Below, one piece after another: positions 1 through 9,692 of a DNA stretch of 64,000 bases (positions are counted from its first letter, which is position 1; every line of letters starts with the position of its first letter). Where the stretch lies: contig OX335652.1 of NCBI GenBank assembly GCA_946894095.1, positions 10,005,001-10,069,000 of the forward strand, written 5' to 3'. This DNA comes from Incurvaria masculella. Lineage: Eukaryota > Arthropoda > Insecta > Lepidoptera > Incurvariidae. The notes below the pieces were generated by a model. The model made no database searches and had not been told where the DNA came from. It saw nothing but the letters and a program-made list of their open reading frames with translations. The position numbers were made by a program, and so were the translations under genes.

Positions 1-76
1 CCAATGCTTTCAACATTTGGGGAAATTATTTTGTTTTGTCACCGCCGCCGTCGCAATCCCCCGGCCCGCTCATTTC

Positions 77-340
77 ATTTTTAGGGTTCCGTACCCAAAG
101 GGTGCTAACGGAACTACGGACTAAGCCTCCTCTGTCCGTCCGTCCCTCCATCCGTTCGCCCGTCTGTCACATGGCTGAAAATTTTACAGATTGTGTATTT
201 ATATTGCCGGTAAGAAATAGGTAAAATTTTAAAAATAAAAATGAAAGGCCATGCAAAAAACCTGATTTTTTTGTTTTCAATGTTGTACGATGGTACGGAA
301 CCTTTCGCGTGCGAGTCCTACTCGCACTTGGCCGGTTTTT
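77..340 (-). repeat. GGCCAAGTGCGAGTC/(GACG)n element, copy 1
   Basis: Family structure in its own orientation: ACCGGCCAAG, a GTGCGAGTC-GGACTCGCAC hairpin, GGGTTCCGTACC, an AT-rich middle with TATAGCGGCAAAATAAATACAC, a variable (GACG)n tract, then GGAGGCTTAGTAATAGGGTTCC and a 3' hairpin GGGTACGGAACCCTAA. This copy has a degenerate CCGT tract and small deletions. It is non-coding. The family resembles described Helitron-like, microsatellite-bearing lepidopteran repeats, but a name cannot be confirmed here. Confidence 0.85.
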
Positions 341-719
341 CTCAAAATTGTGGACGCACTCATTCGCACTTTCCGTAACATTGTTGGTGCCGCGAGGCCG
401 TATGTGGTTGGCTGCCCACGCCTTGCGCCGCTTCTACATATACTCGTTTACATCAACGCTCCATATGCCATAATGTGTCAGTGAATAAGCGAACGACGCA
501 AGGTGAATCCAGAAATATTCCGCCGTCACTCGTCTTTCACAGCGTTTTCTTATATAAATTTGCATGTCGGTGTTTTATTATTTCTCGCAACGTTGGCACC
601 AGCTCAACGCAGACAATATTACACCTACGTAACTTGTACTCCATTAATAAATCTAAGAGCTTATGCAAGAACTGTTACTTTTTCTGGGTTCTGTCTACTT
701 TCAAGGCACCATTCGGTAC
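341..719. other. No recognised feature
   Basis: Ordinary intergenic-looking DNA. Short open frames on the plus strand have no recognised motif. Confidence 0.5.
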
Positions 720-2132
720 TTAAGAGGATAATGAGGTGATCAGGTTCCTTGAAATGGCTCGTTCCTGTTTTCTCAGTCAAATTAAGAAATAATTTTCTGA
801 AAATTTTCTCATCAAACAAATTAACTGAGAGCTACGTATGCACGATTTTTTTTTGTTTTTTGATAACTTAACTTGTATCCATGATGTATGTCTTTGTGTT
901 TGTATAAACATTTTTAGAGGCGTAAATCAAATCAAATAAAAAATCATTTGTTCTTCATATACACAGAAAGATTTACAACAGTAAAGTAGCACAATGAGTT
1001 AGCAAGTAGCAATGAAGAAAAGGGTCCATCTCAGCATACGTTGCATTTCACTCAGTGAGCAGCAACGCTGATTTACGTCTGGTTCCTAAAAGATAAAATA
1101 ACGAACAAATCCTTATAAATATCATATCTGTCGAAACGTATTCAAAAAAGTGAAAAATAAATGAATAAATAAGCAACACAATAAAAAAAAGAGAATACCA
1201 AATATCAAAGAGTATTACACACACATCCGTTTAAAACATTAATCACATTTGAAGAAAAGGAAGCTAAATTTGCAAACTAGCTAAAAAATTTACATAGTCG
1301 CCCAAGCACTAACTTTGAGGATGCTTTGCTGACTTTTAAGAAGCCACGCTTTGCAAGAGCGCTTAAAACCTAAAATGGAAACGTTTCCAACATTTTGTTT
1401 TCTACTTAAGGTGGCCCATCCCGCTCATCTACCCATACAAAAGGGGAAAGAAGATCACGCCCATATTTCTTGACAGAGATCCAAAATTTTTCTCAAAATA
1501 GCTTTATTTGATCAAACTAGATGCCTGATGACCATTGGCATTGTAAAATTGTGTTTGGTTTCTAAGTTATAGGGTCCGAAAGTTCGAATTTTTCGCGCGT
1601 TTTATACAATAACTTTGGAGGTGGATTACGCAATGATAAAGTAGGAACATCTTAAAAAGATTAGTCATCAGACATAGCTTATTTAATCAAGATTTATAAT
1701 CTATTTGGTTTTTGTTAGATTTTTGACTACAGCGGTCGTGGTTTACTTTTAGCTATAAGTCGTTTTGAAATTGAAATTTTCGTAAATCTTACCAAATCAT
1801 ACACTATGTACATTGTCTTTTTTGTGGACATGTTGCATCTTCCTCATCACGGAGCCTGTCTAATTCTTTGAAACAGAGAAGGTCCCAGAGCGCAACAGCA
1901 CGGTTTTGTACCGTGCCCGCGAATGAGTTAGGCCCGCCGGGTTGGGCCGCCTTAAAAAAGCCCTCAAACCCAGTACTACCAAATAACAAATTATAAGTTA
2001 ATGCATCTCTCTGACGTAGCTATCAGTTCATTTATTTAATGTGGAATATATTAGAAAAATATTTTCTAATTTGACTGAGAAAACAGGCACAAGCCCATTG
2101 TATGGAACTTGATCACCTCATTATCCTCTTAA
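720..2132. mobile_element. TTAA-ended foldback element containing a nested TTAA MITE
   Basis: Starts TTAAGAGGATAATGAGGTGA (720) and ends with its inverse CACCTCATTATCCTCTTAA (2132). Inverted arms of ~80-95 bp include TCAGTCAAATTAAGAAA. A second element of 542 bp (1410-1951) is inserted inside. No reading frame was recognised in 960-1400. Confidence 0.75.
1406..1955 (+). mobile_element. TTAA MITE (GGTGGCCCA family), copy 1
   Basis: Element 1410-1951 between TTAA 1406-1409 and 1952-1955. Ends are GGTGGCCCATCCCGCTC and CGCCGGGTTGGGCCGCC. Core landmarks are TCTGATGACC, GAACTTTCGGACC, AAAAATCTAACAAAAACCAAATAGATT and GGTTTTGTACCGTGCCCGCGAATGAG. Non-coding, ~545 bp. TTAA duplication suggests mobilisation by a piggyBac-type transposase; that is an inference. 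Confidence 0.85.
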
Positions 2133-2140
2133 CTTAAATA

Positions 2141-2446
2141 AAAACCGGCCAAGTGCGAGTCGGACTAGCACACGAAGGGTTCCGTACCATAGTACAAGAT
2201 TTAACACAAAAAAAATCACGTTTTTTGTAGGGACCCCACTCTATTTTTTACTATTTATTTATTTTACCTATTTGTTGTTATAGCGGCAAAAAAGATACAC
2301 ACTTTGTGAACATTTCAGCTGCCTATCTATTACGGTTCATGAGATACAGCCCTGTGACGGATGGACGGACGGACGGACGGACGGACAGCAGAGGCTTAGT
2401 AATAGGGTTCCGTTTTCACCCTTTGGGTACGGAACCCTAAAAAAAG
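2141..2446 (+). repeat. GGCCAAGTGCGAGTC/(GACG)n element, copy 2
   Basis: Full-length copy with five GACG-type units. It begins just after the right end of the TTAA foldback (2132). Confidence 0.88.
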
Positions 2447-2671
2447 GAAGACGATGACATCTCGCGCTCATGCTACGAGACCCGCAGCTTTGCCCGCCAG
2501 TCTCCAATAAACACCAACCCAACTCAATCGTACAGTCAACCAAAGAATAAAAGATACACGTCCGGTTCAAGGAAAAGGTGAACAGTCAAAATATTTTAAC
2601 TTTAGCCAAGAAACATAGGGCTAACTATACGTAAAAAATACTGAGAATGTGTTCTATTTATCATGTAAATG

Positions 2672-2953
2672 AAAAACCGGCCAAATGCGAGTCGGACTCG
2701 CACACGAAGGGTTCCGTACCGGCGTACAAGATTTAACACAAAAAATCCGGTATTTTGTATGAGGCCCCCCTTTCATTTTTAATTTTACCTCGTTGCTGTT
2801 ATAGCGGCAAAATAAATATACAATCTGCGAAAATTTCAGCTGCCGATCTATTACGGTTCATGAGATACAGCCCTGTGACAGACGGACGGACGGACAGCGG
2901 AGGCTTAGTAATAGGGTTCCGTTTACACCCTTTGGGCACGGAACCCTAAAAAC
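2672..2953 (+). repeat. GGCCAAGTGCGAGTC/(GACG)n element, copy 3
   Basis: Full-length copy with a short (GACG)3 tract. It ends GGGCACGGAACCCTAAAAA. Confidence 0.88.
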
Positions 2954-3307
2954 TAGAAAATTTACAAGGTAGGTTGTATTTTAACACAATTCATTATTAA
3001 ATTTAACCGGAAGTGTATCTTTAGAACTTTGGTTTACTGTACATGCGCCATGCAAACATAGTCGAAGACGTATTGGAGGATTTGTGTTTCGTGCAAATCA
3101 GTCAAACTTTGATGATAATATCAAGGTCATCGAGTATGTATCATCGAATGAAGTTACACAATATGATTATTTACAGCAATCAACATGTTATGATGAGGCA
3201 ACTTGATAAATAATTATTTTGCTTTTTATCTTTAAAAAACTGCTGTAGTTGGTAATGGGGAAGAAAACTCAAAGCGTATTGTAGATGTCGCATAAGTGAC
3301 CATACCT

Positions 3308-3603
3308 TAAAAACCGGCCAAGTGTGAGTTGGACTCGCCCCCGAAGGGTTCCGTACCATCGTGCAAGATTGAACACAAAAAAAAAACACGTTTTTGTATA
3401 GGGGCCCCTTTCATTTTTATTATTTTAAAATTTTACCTATTTGTCGTTACAGCGGCAAAATAAATACACACTCTGCGAACATTTCAGCCTCCTACCTATT
3501 ACGGTTCATGAGATACAGCCCTGTGACAGACGGACGGACGGACGGACAGCGGAGGCTTAGTAATAGGGTTCCGTTGGCACCCTTTGGGTACGGAACCCTA
3601 ATA
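3308..3603 (+). repeat. GGCCAAGTGCGAGTC/(GACG)n element, copy 4
   Basis: Full-length copy with both terminal hairpins; the GACG tract lies at 3530-3548. Confidence 0.88.
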
Positions 3604-3963
3604 AATCTTTAATTCCTATCAAGTTTGGTTTACGAGTTTTTAAATAAAAGATTTACTCCTTGATGCAGTTAGAATCAGGTTTAGAGAAAAAAAAAACATT
3701 TCAATCATCATTTTAGTTTGGAAAAAATCTTGACTGTCCCGTAAATACGTTGGAAGTATAAATGACAGTTCCGTTATTTAAATAATAATATATTTCCCAG
3801 CTATTTTTAGGTTAACTCACTGGCGAACTCGAAGTCACTCTTACCTGAATGGGCCCCCAGAAGGGGATCTCATACTTGTCTCAATTTCTGGTTAACAGCA
3901 TACAAAACAAGACCGTATGGTCGGTATAACGATCAAATGTATGCAAAGGGTCAAAATAAGTCC

Positions 3964-4420
3964 TTTTTTAGGGTTCCGTACCCAAAGGGTGAAAACGGAA
4001 CCCTATTACTAAGCCTCCGCTGTCCGTCCGTCCGTCCGTCTGTCCGTCTGTCCGTCTGTCACAGGGCTGTATCTCAGGCTGATATAAATAGTCGTAACTG
4101 AAACTAAGACTAACGAAAAGTAGTACTTTGTGACGTCACTTTGACACATTTTGTATGAACGAAATCTCAAAGTAATGCAAAGTGACGTCACAAAGTACTA
4201 CTTTTCGTTAGTCTCAGTTTCAGTTACGACTATTTATCTCAGCCTCAGTAACCGTAACAGACAGACAGCTGAAATTTTCACAGAGTGTGTATTTATTTTG
4301 CCGCTATAACAACAAATATAACAACAAAAAAAAATGTATACAAAAAACGTGATTTTTTGTATACATTTTTTTACGATGGTACGTAGTAACAAGTGCGAGT
4401 CCGACTCGCACTTGTTACTA
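3964..4420 (-). repeat. GGCCAAGTGCGAGTC element, copy 5, split by a palindromic MITE
   Basis: 3' hairpin and CCGT tract lie at 3964-4060 and the remainder at 4248-4420, interrupted by the 168-bp palindromic element 4077-4244. The 5' hairpin end is altered: the normal GGAACCCTTCGTG is replaced by TAGTAACAAGTG, creating a perfect palindrome at 4384-4420. Confidence 0.85.
4077..4244. mobile_element. Palindromic MITE, 67-bp terminal inverted repeats, TCA duplication
   Basis: Arms 4077-4143 and 4178-4244 are inverted copies with two mismatches and a 34-bp centre. Ends are GGCTGA...TCAGCC. TCA flanks it at 4074-4076 and 4245-4247. The target is recognisable because the host repeat elsewhere reads CTCAGTAACC uninterrupted. 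Each arm holds GTGACGTCAC, a full cAMP-response-element palindrome. It is non-coding. Confidence 0.85.
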
Positions 4421-4423
4421 TTT

Positions 4424-4497
4424 GATTGACGTCAATATGATAGAATGAGATCTCGAATGTTTCTCTATTTCCGGTGTATATCTTTCAGAGTAAACGT
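4424..4497 (+). repeat. Unclassified repeat shared with 52640-52712
   Basis: ATTGACGTCAATATGATAGA, TCTCGAATG and TTCCGGTGTATATCTTTCAGA match GTTGACGTCAGCATGACAGA, TATCGAATTTG and TGCGGTGTATAGATTTCAGA. Confidence 0.5.
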
Positions 4498-4646
4498 CCG
4501 TAGATATGTACTGAAAGTGAGGTTATTAGCAAAACATCTCTTAGTATAATGTTCGGGACACTTGGACAGACTGATAATTCTCGTTCTCTAACGGTATCTT
4601 TCCGGTATGTAGACGAACCATTAAAAAACAGAAATAATAAAATAGC

Positions 4647-4837
4647 TTTTAAAGTTCCATACCCAAAGGGTGCCAAACGTAACCCTAATATTAAGCGTCA
4701 GCAAGTCCGTCCGTCCGTCCGTCACAGGGCTGTATCTCATGAACCGTAATAGATAGGCTTTTTTTGAGTCAAATCTTGCATCATCGTACCGAACTCTTCG
4801 CGTGCGAGTCCGAATCGCACTTGGCCGGTTTTTTTAT
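4647..4837 (-). repeat. GGCCAAGTGCGAGTC element, copy 6, internally deleted
   Basis: 3' end and CCGT tract are followed by only a short AT segment before the GTGCGAGTC hairpin and TTGGCCGGTTTTT. The TATAGCGGCAAAATAAAT middle is missing. Confidence 0.82.
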
Positions 4838-5044
4838 GGTAAACTGCTTATTTTCGTCTTCACAATAACCCCTTGCTGTGGTGTGCGCAATCAAAAGAGC
4901 ACTCTGTTTATTAGGTATCTGAATATTTATTATTGGATATAAAAACTTTTCCCGCGGTGAGTTATCGCATTGCACTCCCACGGTAAACTGGAAAGATGCC
5001 GAGCGAAGCTAGGTCACCGGGTAGATACTATCTATCAGGGGCGT

Positions 5045-5078
5045 CGCAAGGGGGTAGGGGGGGGGTAGGGAGGGACAG
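5045..5078 (+). other. G-quadruplex-capable G tract
   Basis: Four runs, GGGGG-TA-GGGGGGGGG-TA-GGG-A-GGG, with loops of 1-2 nt. Confidence 0.6.
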
Positions 5079-5321
5079 CAGCCTCCCCCCCTAGAGCTTC
5101 ATGTCACCTACTTCAACTACCTACAATACATAATTTTCCTGTCATCCATACATAGGGGGGAGGGGGCTGGCCATTCTGGTTGTTATGGACCATCGGTTGG
5201 CGACGACGCCTTCTTCGATATAGATAATGTCGATACCCGAGTTCTAGAGGGTAACTTGTCCAAGAATCTAGTTCAGAGGCGATTTTCGTTTGTGAGATGA
5301 TTATTTATTTGTAAAGTTTTT

Positions 5322-5826
5322 GTACCGTGCCCGCGAATGGCGGGCACGGTACCCGTGCTATTGCGCTCTGGGACATTCTCCGTTTCAAAGAAAAAGACCT
5401 TGATGAGGTGCAACATGTCCACAAGGCAGACAACGCGCATCGTGTTTGATTTTGTGAGATAAACGATTTTTTTATTACAAAACGACATATAGCTAAAAGT
5501 AAATCTCGACCGCTGTAGTCAAAATCATACAACCAATTGATTATAAATCTTCATGAAACCAGCTAGGTCTGATGACTAATCGTTTTAAGATGCTTTTATT
5601 TTATCGTTGAGTAATCCCCTCCAAAGTTATGGTATAAAAAGCGCGAAATATTCGAACTTTCGGACCTTACAACTTAGAATCCAAAGATTATTTTACAATG
5701 CTTATGGTCATCAGAAATCTAGTTCGATTAAATAAAGCTGTTTTGAGAATAATTTTGGATCTCTGACAAGAAATATGAGCATGATTTTCTTTCCACGTTT
5801 GTATGGAGAGTTGAGCGGGAAGGCAA
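5322..5826 (-). mobile_element. TTAA MITE, copy 2, truncated, with inverted tip
   Basis: Follows the family core in reverse orientation from CGGGCACGGTAC to GAGTTGAGCGGGA. The left tip is instead an inverted duplicate: GTACCGTGCCCGC (5322-5334), 5-nt loop, GCGGGCACGGTAC (5340-5352). No TTAA ends remain. Confidence 0.75.
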
Positions 5827-6911
5827 ACATGTTTCTTTTTAAATTCATATAAATTTACCCTCTTTTAAAGTAAGAGAACATTAGAATTGTTGCTTTAAAT
5901 TGAAACTAAAAACAATTTTTATAACCCAGTATCACTGACTGTTATAAAATCCAACGCCTGTTATTAATACATACTGTTTACAAATAAAAAACACTTTTTG
6001 CGATTTTGGTACTTGTGGCCCTCTGGAACTCCCGGAGTAATTATACCTGCAAAACTTCATTTTGTTGATAAAAATGTCACTAAGTAGTTACCTATATGGG
6101 AGATGATGCTCTATTGAATTATTTTTTGTCAAATTTTCGTCAGAACCATCGACGGTCAGAACCAAATGGAAAAACAGTATTATAAGTCGTATATCTCAGC
6201 AGTTTCCTTTTTGAACTCATAGAATAACCTTCTTAAATCAGTTCAGCATTCATAACTCAAAACTGCAAAACATCGAGCTGTTATTGTAATTATTATACCT
6301 ATTATCATATTATGTCATTTACTCGATTTTACACCGACCGACGCACGGTCACTATCCGCTGCTGCCAGAAACAATGTTTCATGAAATGCAGTACATACCT
6401 ACTTTATCTACATAAGTACCAAGTGAGTACCAATAGCTAATTTAGCGAGCAAAATGTAGAATTGCTTATTGCTTGGAACAAGAACGTTCTTGGCTTGGAA
6501 TTACGCGACCTGACTGCTTCACTTACTTTACGAGTAATGCAATATTGTATGTAATAATTCAATACGGACGTTAGTACGTACATACACAGGCTTATCTTCC
6601 GAGATGCTTGTTTTAATCCATAAGATTATTTTATAGTATTTTTGTGCTCTCGAATATGCCTTCCTAAACTCGTGCATACGAATTCGTCTGCATAATATAT
6701 TTTTGTTTGAATACATTTAATGGTAAGATCGTCCTGTGATAGGTATGGGGGAGAATCTATGTATATGTATGCTCTGAAGCATGGTTGGGGCCGTGTCCGG
6801 TCTAGCCGGGCTATTTTTGTGTGATACTAAAATAAACACGTAGCAATGAGATACTATAGTCGGACTGTCTGCATGACTCCCGGCGTTCCAAAACCAACCA
6901 ACCAATATATA
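5827..6911. other. No recognised feature
   Basis: AT-rich, no coding signature; nothing repeated elsewhere in the window was noticed. Confidence 0.5.
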
Positions 6912-7014
6912 TCCTGGCATGGCACCTAGTTCCCATGTGGTGTGTTGGGCTAATACCATGACAGAACTTGTGGTATTAGCCATCCATGTCCAGTCACATA
7001 AAAAAAAAAAAAAA
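6912..7014 (+). repeat. SINE 3' tail fragment
   Basis: TCCTGGCATGGCACCTAGTT through GTATTAGCCATCCATGTCCA and GTCACAT plus (A)14: the shared tail of the SINE group. The head is absent. Confidence 0.8.
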
Positions 7015-7146
7015 TATTAGGCAAAACAGGTAGGTAGGTAGAATGTATGCAATGTGGTGGATGGATAAGGCATACCTCGGAACCCTTTCTACTATCGCAC
7101 AACGCGTAACAGGCACCCGTTCACTGCTGACATTCAAACAATCAGT

Positions 7147-7470
7147 AAAAACCGCCCAAGTACGAGTCGGGCTCGCACACGAAGGGTTCCGTACCATCGA
7201 ACAAGATTTAACACAAAAAAATCAGGTTTTTTGTATGGGGACCCCCTTTAATTCTTATTATTCTAAAATGTTACCTATTTGTTGTTATAGCGGCAAAAAT
7301 AATACACACTCTGTGAAAATTTCAGCTGCCTACCTATTACGGTTCATGAGATACAGCCCTGTGACAGACGGACGGATGGACGGACAGACGGACGGACGGA
7401 CGGACGGACGGACAGCGGAGGCTTAGTAATAGGGTTCCGTTTTCACCCTTTGGGTACGGAACCCTAAAAA
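7147..7470 (+). repeat. GGCCAAGTGCGAGTC/(GACG)n element, copy 7
   Basis: Full-length with one of the longest GACG tracts of the window (7367-7412). It interrupts or abuts the CR1/Jockey-like 3' end at 7478-7700. Confidence 0.88.
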
Positions 7471-7477
7471 TCAATCC

Positions 7478-7700
7478 TCTAGATCCTTTATCTATAGGGT
7501 CGGTAGACTATGGAATGCAATTCCTGCCGAGGTATTTCCCCCAAAGTACAACCTGGGGTCCTTCAAACGTGGTGTGTAGAAGGACCTGGCCGGCCGTCGT
7601 GGTTTTCCCAACCCCCTTAAAAGTTCGAAAGCTCATGGGCCTCGTCGAGCACCTTAAGAGGTCCTGGCATCAGCCATAAGCCGCGCTTAACATAAAAAAA
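7478..7700 (+). pseudogene. 3' end of a CR1/Jockey-like LINE reverse transcriptase
   Basis: The frame reads SFIYRVGRLWNAIPAEVF and then YNLGSFKRGV followed by a stop (7577-7579). This is the conserved C-terminal signature (SF..R..RLWN.LP..VFP...LG.FKR.V) of CR1/Jockey-group elements. The usual final residues are cut off by the stop. It ends with CCGCGCTTAACATAAAAAAA. A GGCCAAGTGCGAGTC element has inserted immediately upstream. Confidence 0.65.
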
Positions 7701-7895
7701 TAATTCTTATGAATTATAGCATCCTCAGTTTCTTGTAAATTGACGAATCCAACATCTAACGGTGTGCGTATGCCTTGTAGAGGGAAAACACTATTTTTGC
7801 TACTTTGAAACGTCGTCGGCGTCGGAGAGTCTCCTCCCCATGAAAAGCCGTGAGTTTTTCTAACCTGGCCGAGTTATATAGACAAATAATAACTT

Positions 7896-7925
7896 AACCT
7901 TAGATAATAATAATTATCTAAGGTT
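7896..7925. repeat. Perfect 13-bp hairpin
   Basis: AACCTTAGATAAT (7896-7908), loop AATA, ATTATCTAAGGTT (7913-7925). Lies just left of the GGCCCGTAAGC MITE. Confidence 0.8.
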
Positions 7926-7948
7926 GACTTGTATGACTTGATTTTTCC

Positions 7949-8998
7949 TTAAGGTGGGCCCGTAAGCATCAGAAAATTTAACTCCCCATACAAACATAAT
8001 TTACTAATAATTTGAAAACTACTGCTTAAATTTACATGACATTTGTTATCTAATATCAGGCAACAAATATATGTATCTGCATCTTTTTCCTTTTTCGGCA
8101 AATATATCCTGAGTCAAACCACAAAAAAAAAACCATGTATGAAGATTTTCTTTTTGCTTTCATTTGATCCGATTTAGATTTTCAAAAGAACAAAAACGTG
8201 CGGACATTGATATTTGTTGCCTCAATTCAATTAGATTCAATTCACTCAAACTTAGTTTAAGGTGACATAAGACCCTAGAACGACCGTATCCGATAAGTTA
8301 TCATTTCATATTCTTAGTTTTCATAATAAGCACGTATTAGTAAACATTATTATCGGAAAACAGTCATGGTTTTCCGAAAGCATTTTACAATTTAGATTAA
8401 TAAAAGTTTGTCGTTGCCATTTAAATTCAAGCCTTACACAGGTTTGATTGTTTTAAAAACGCGTTAACTCCTACAACACAAGCGGTAAGGGTATATTATT
8501 TTAATTGTATCATATTCAACAATTGATTCTCTAGTGTCCCGCTCGAAATCATTTAAAATGTTGGCTTTACATTAATTACAATGAATAAAAATATGAGCGA
8601 TTCTGGGGGAATTCGTCATTGTTTTGCTCAGAATCGCTTATATTTTGAATAATAGAAATGATTATATAGTCAAAATAAAAAATATTTCCAAGCGGGACAC
8701 CTAGATAATTGATTTGATTTAAATTAATTAAACAATTTTACTCTCACCGCTTATGTTGTAGGAGTTATCGCATTTCATTGTTTTTCGAATCAGGCTTGAA
8801 TTTGAATGGAAATGCCTAACTTATATTAGTCTAATCATAAAATAGTCCAAAGTTTGCTTATTAAGAAAACAAATAATACAAAAAATTCATAAGGTCGAAT
8901 ACATAACCTCCTCCTTTCGTGAAGTCGGTTAAAAACAAACGCTTATCGGATACAATCGTTCAAAGATTCTTTGTATAGGGAGCATAGCTTACGGGCCA
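7949..8998. mobile_element. TTAA MITE (GGCCCGTAAGC family) with a large palindromic insert
   Basis: Starts TTAAGGTGGGCCCGTAAGCA and ends GGAGCATAGCTTACGGGCC. It matches the compact copy at 49461-49841 up to about 8220 and again from 8962. The extra middle is the foldback at 8278-8961. Confidence 0.75.
8278..8961. mobile_element. Long imperfect foldback, ~340-bp arms
   Basis: GAACGACCGTATCCGATAAG (from 8278) pairs with CTTATCGGATACAATCGTTC (to 8961). Further inside, AATTCAAGCC/GGCTTGAATT, AACTCCTACAACA/TGTTGTAGGAGTT, AGTGTCCCGCT/AGCGGGACAC and GAGCGATTCTG/CAGAATCGCT pair at matching distances. Arms are diverged, so it is old. Non-coding. Confidence 0.75.
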
Positions 8999-9062
8999 TA
9001 TTGTATGCTCAAGCTCGACAATGTGTTGAACTGAGTTACGCATCTGAGAAAATTAGCAAGGT

Positions 9063-9402
9063 ACTCAGCTCGGTAGCTCAGTGTGCGACGCCTTGCGAAT
9101 CGATAAGCTGGGGATGCACCTCTGAGCGCGGTATGGTTCTGGATGGGTGACCATTTTCAACCGTTGAGGCTGGCCGTGGTTCAAATTCCATGTAAAACTG
9201 TAGGTCCCCTTCCTTCCTTACTAGGTGGTAGGGTTAATCCCGCCCGGGTTGGTACCATCGCATTAAATGAACGATGGTCGAAGCCGCAATGTAGCCGAGC
9301 AATATATGGAAGGTCCTGGCATGGCACCTAGCTTCCAAGTGGTGTGTTAGGCTAATATCTGACCGTCAGTTCGGTATTAGCCTTCCATGTCCAGATACAT
9401 AA
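9063..9402 (+). mobile_element. SINE with diverged 5S rRNA-type head
   Basis: The head contains GGTATGGTTCTGGATGGGTGACCA, corresponding to the C-box region of 5S rRNA, followed by TTGAGGCTGGCCGTGG, GTAAAACTGTAGGTCCCC, CCCGCCCGGGTTGGTACCAT and the common tail ending CCATGTCCAGATACATAAAA. About 340 bp. Confidence 0.75.
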
Positions 9403-9692
9403 AAAACCGGCCAAGTGCGAGTCGGACTCGCACACGAAGGGTTTCAAGATTGGGCAAGGGGTACAAGATTTAACACAAAAAGTCATGTTTTTTGTATGGA
9501 GCCCATTTAATTATTTTTTTATTTTACCTATTTCCTGTTATAGCGGCAAAATAAATACACACTCTGTGAACATTTCAGCGCCTACCTATTACGGTTCATG
9601 AGATACAGCCCCGTGACAGACCGACGGACGGACGGACAGCGGAGGCTTAGTGATAGGGCTCCGTTGGCACCCTTTGGGTACAGACGCCTAAA
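9402..9692 (+). repeat. GGCCAAGTGCGAGTC/(GACG)n element, copy 8
   Basis: Directly abuts the A-rich tail of the 5S-headed SINE. Its GGGTTCCGTACC block is diverged (GGGTTTCAAGATTGGG), as is the 3' hairpin (GGGTACAGACGCCTAA). Confidence 0.82.

Noticed and set aside
1804..1989. Short minus-strand frame repeated at 30803-30985
   Set aside because: Both are translations of the same TTAA MITE end and not genes.
4009..4060. Tandem CCGT/GACG tracts as CRISPR-like or satellite arrays
   Set aside because: They are variable microsatellites internal to one interspersed element, without spacers.
7043..7426. 127-codon plus-strand frame
   Set aside because: Most of it is the GGCCAAGTGCGAGTC repeat, ending in translated GACG units; similar false frames occur in other copies.
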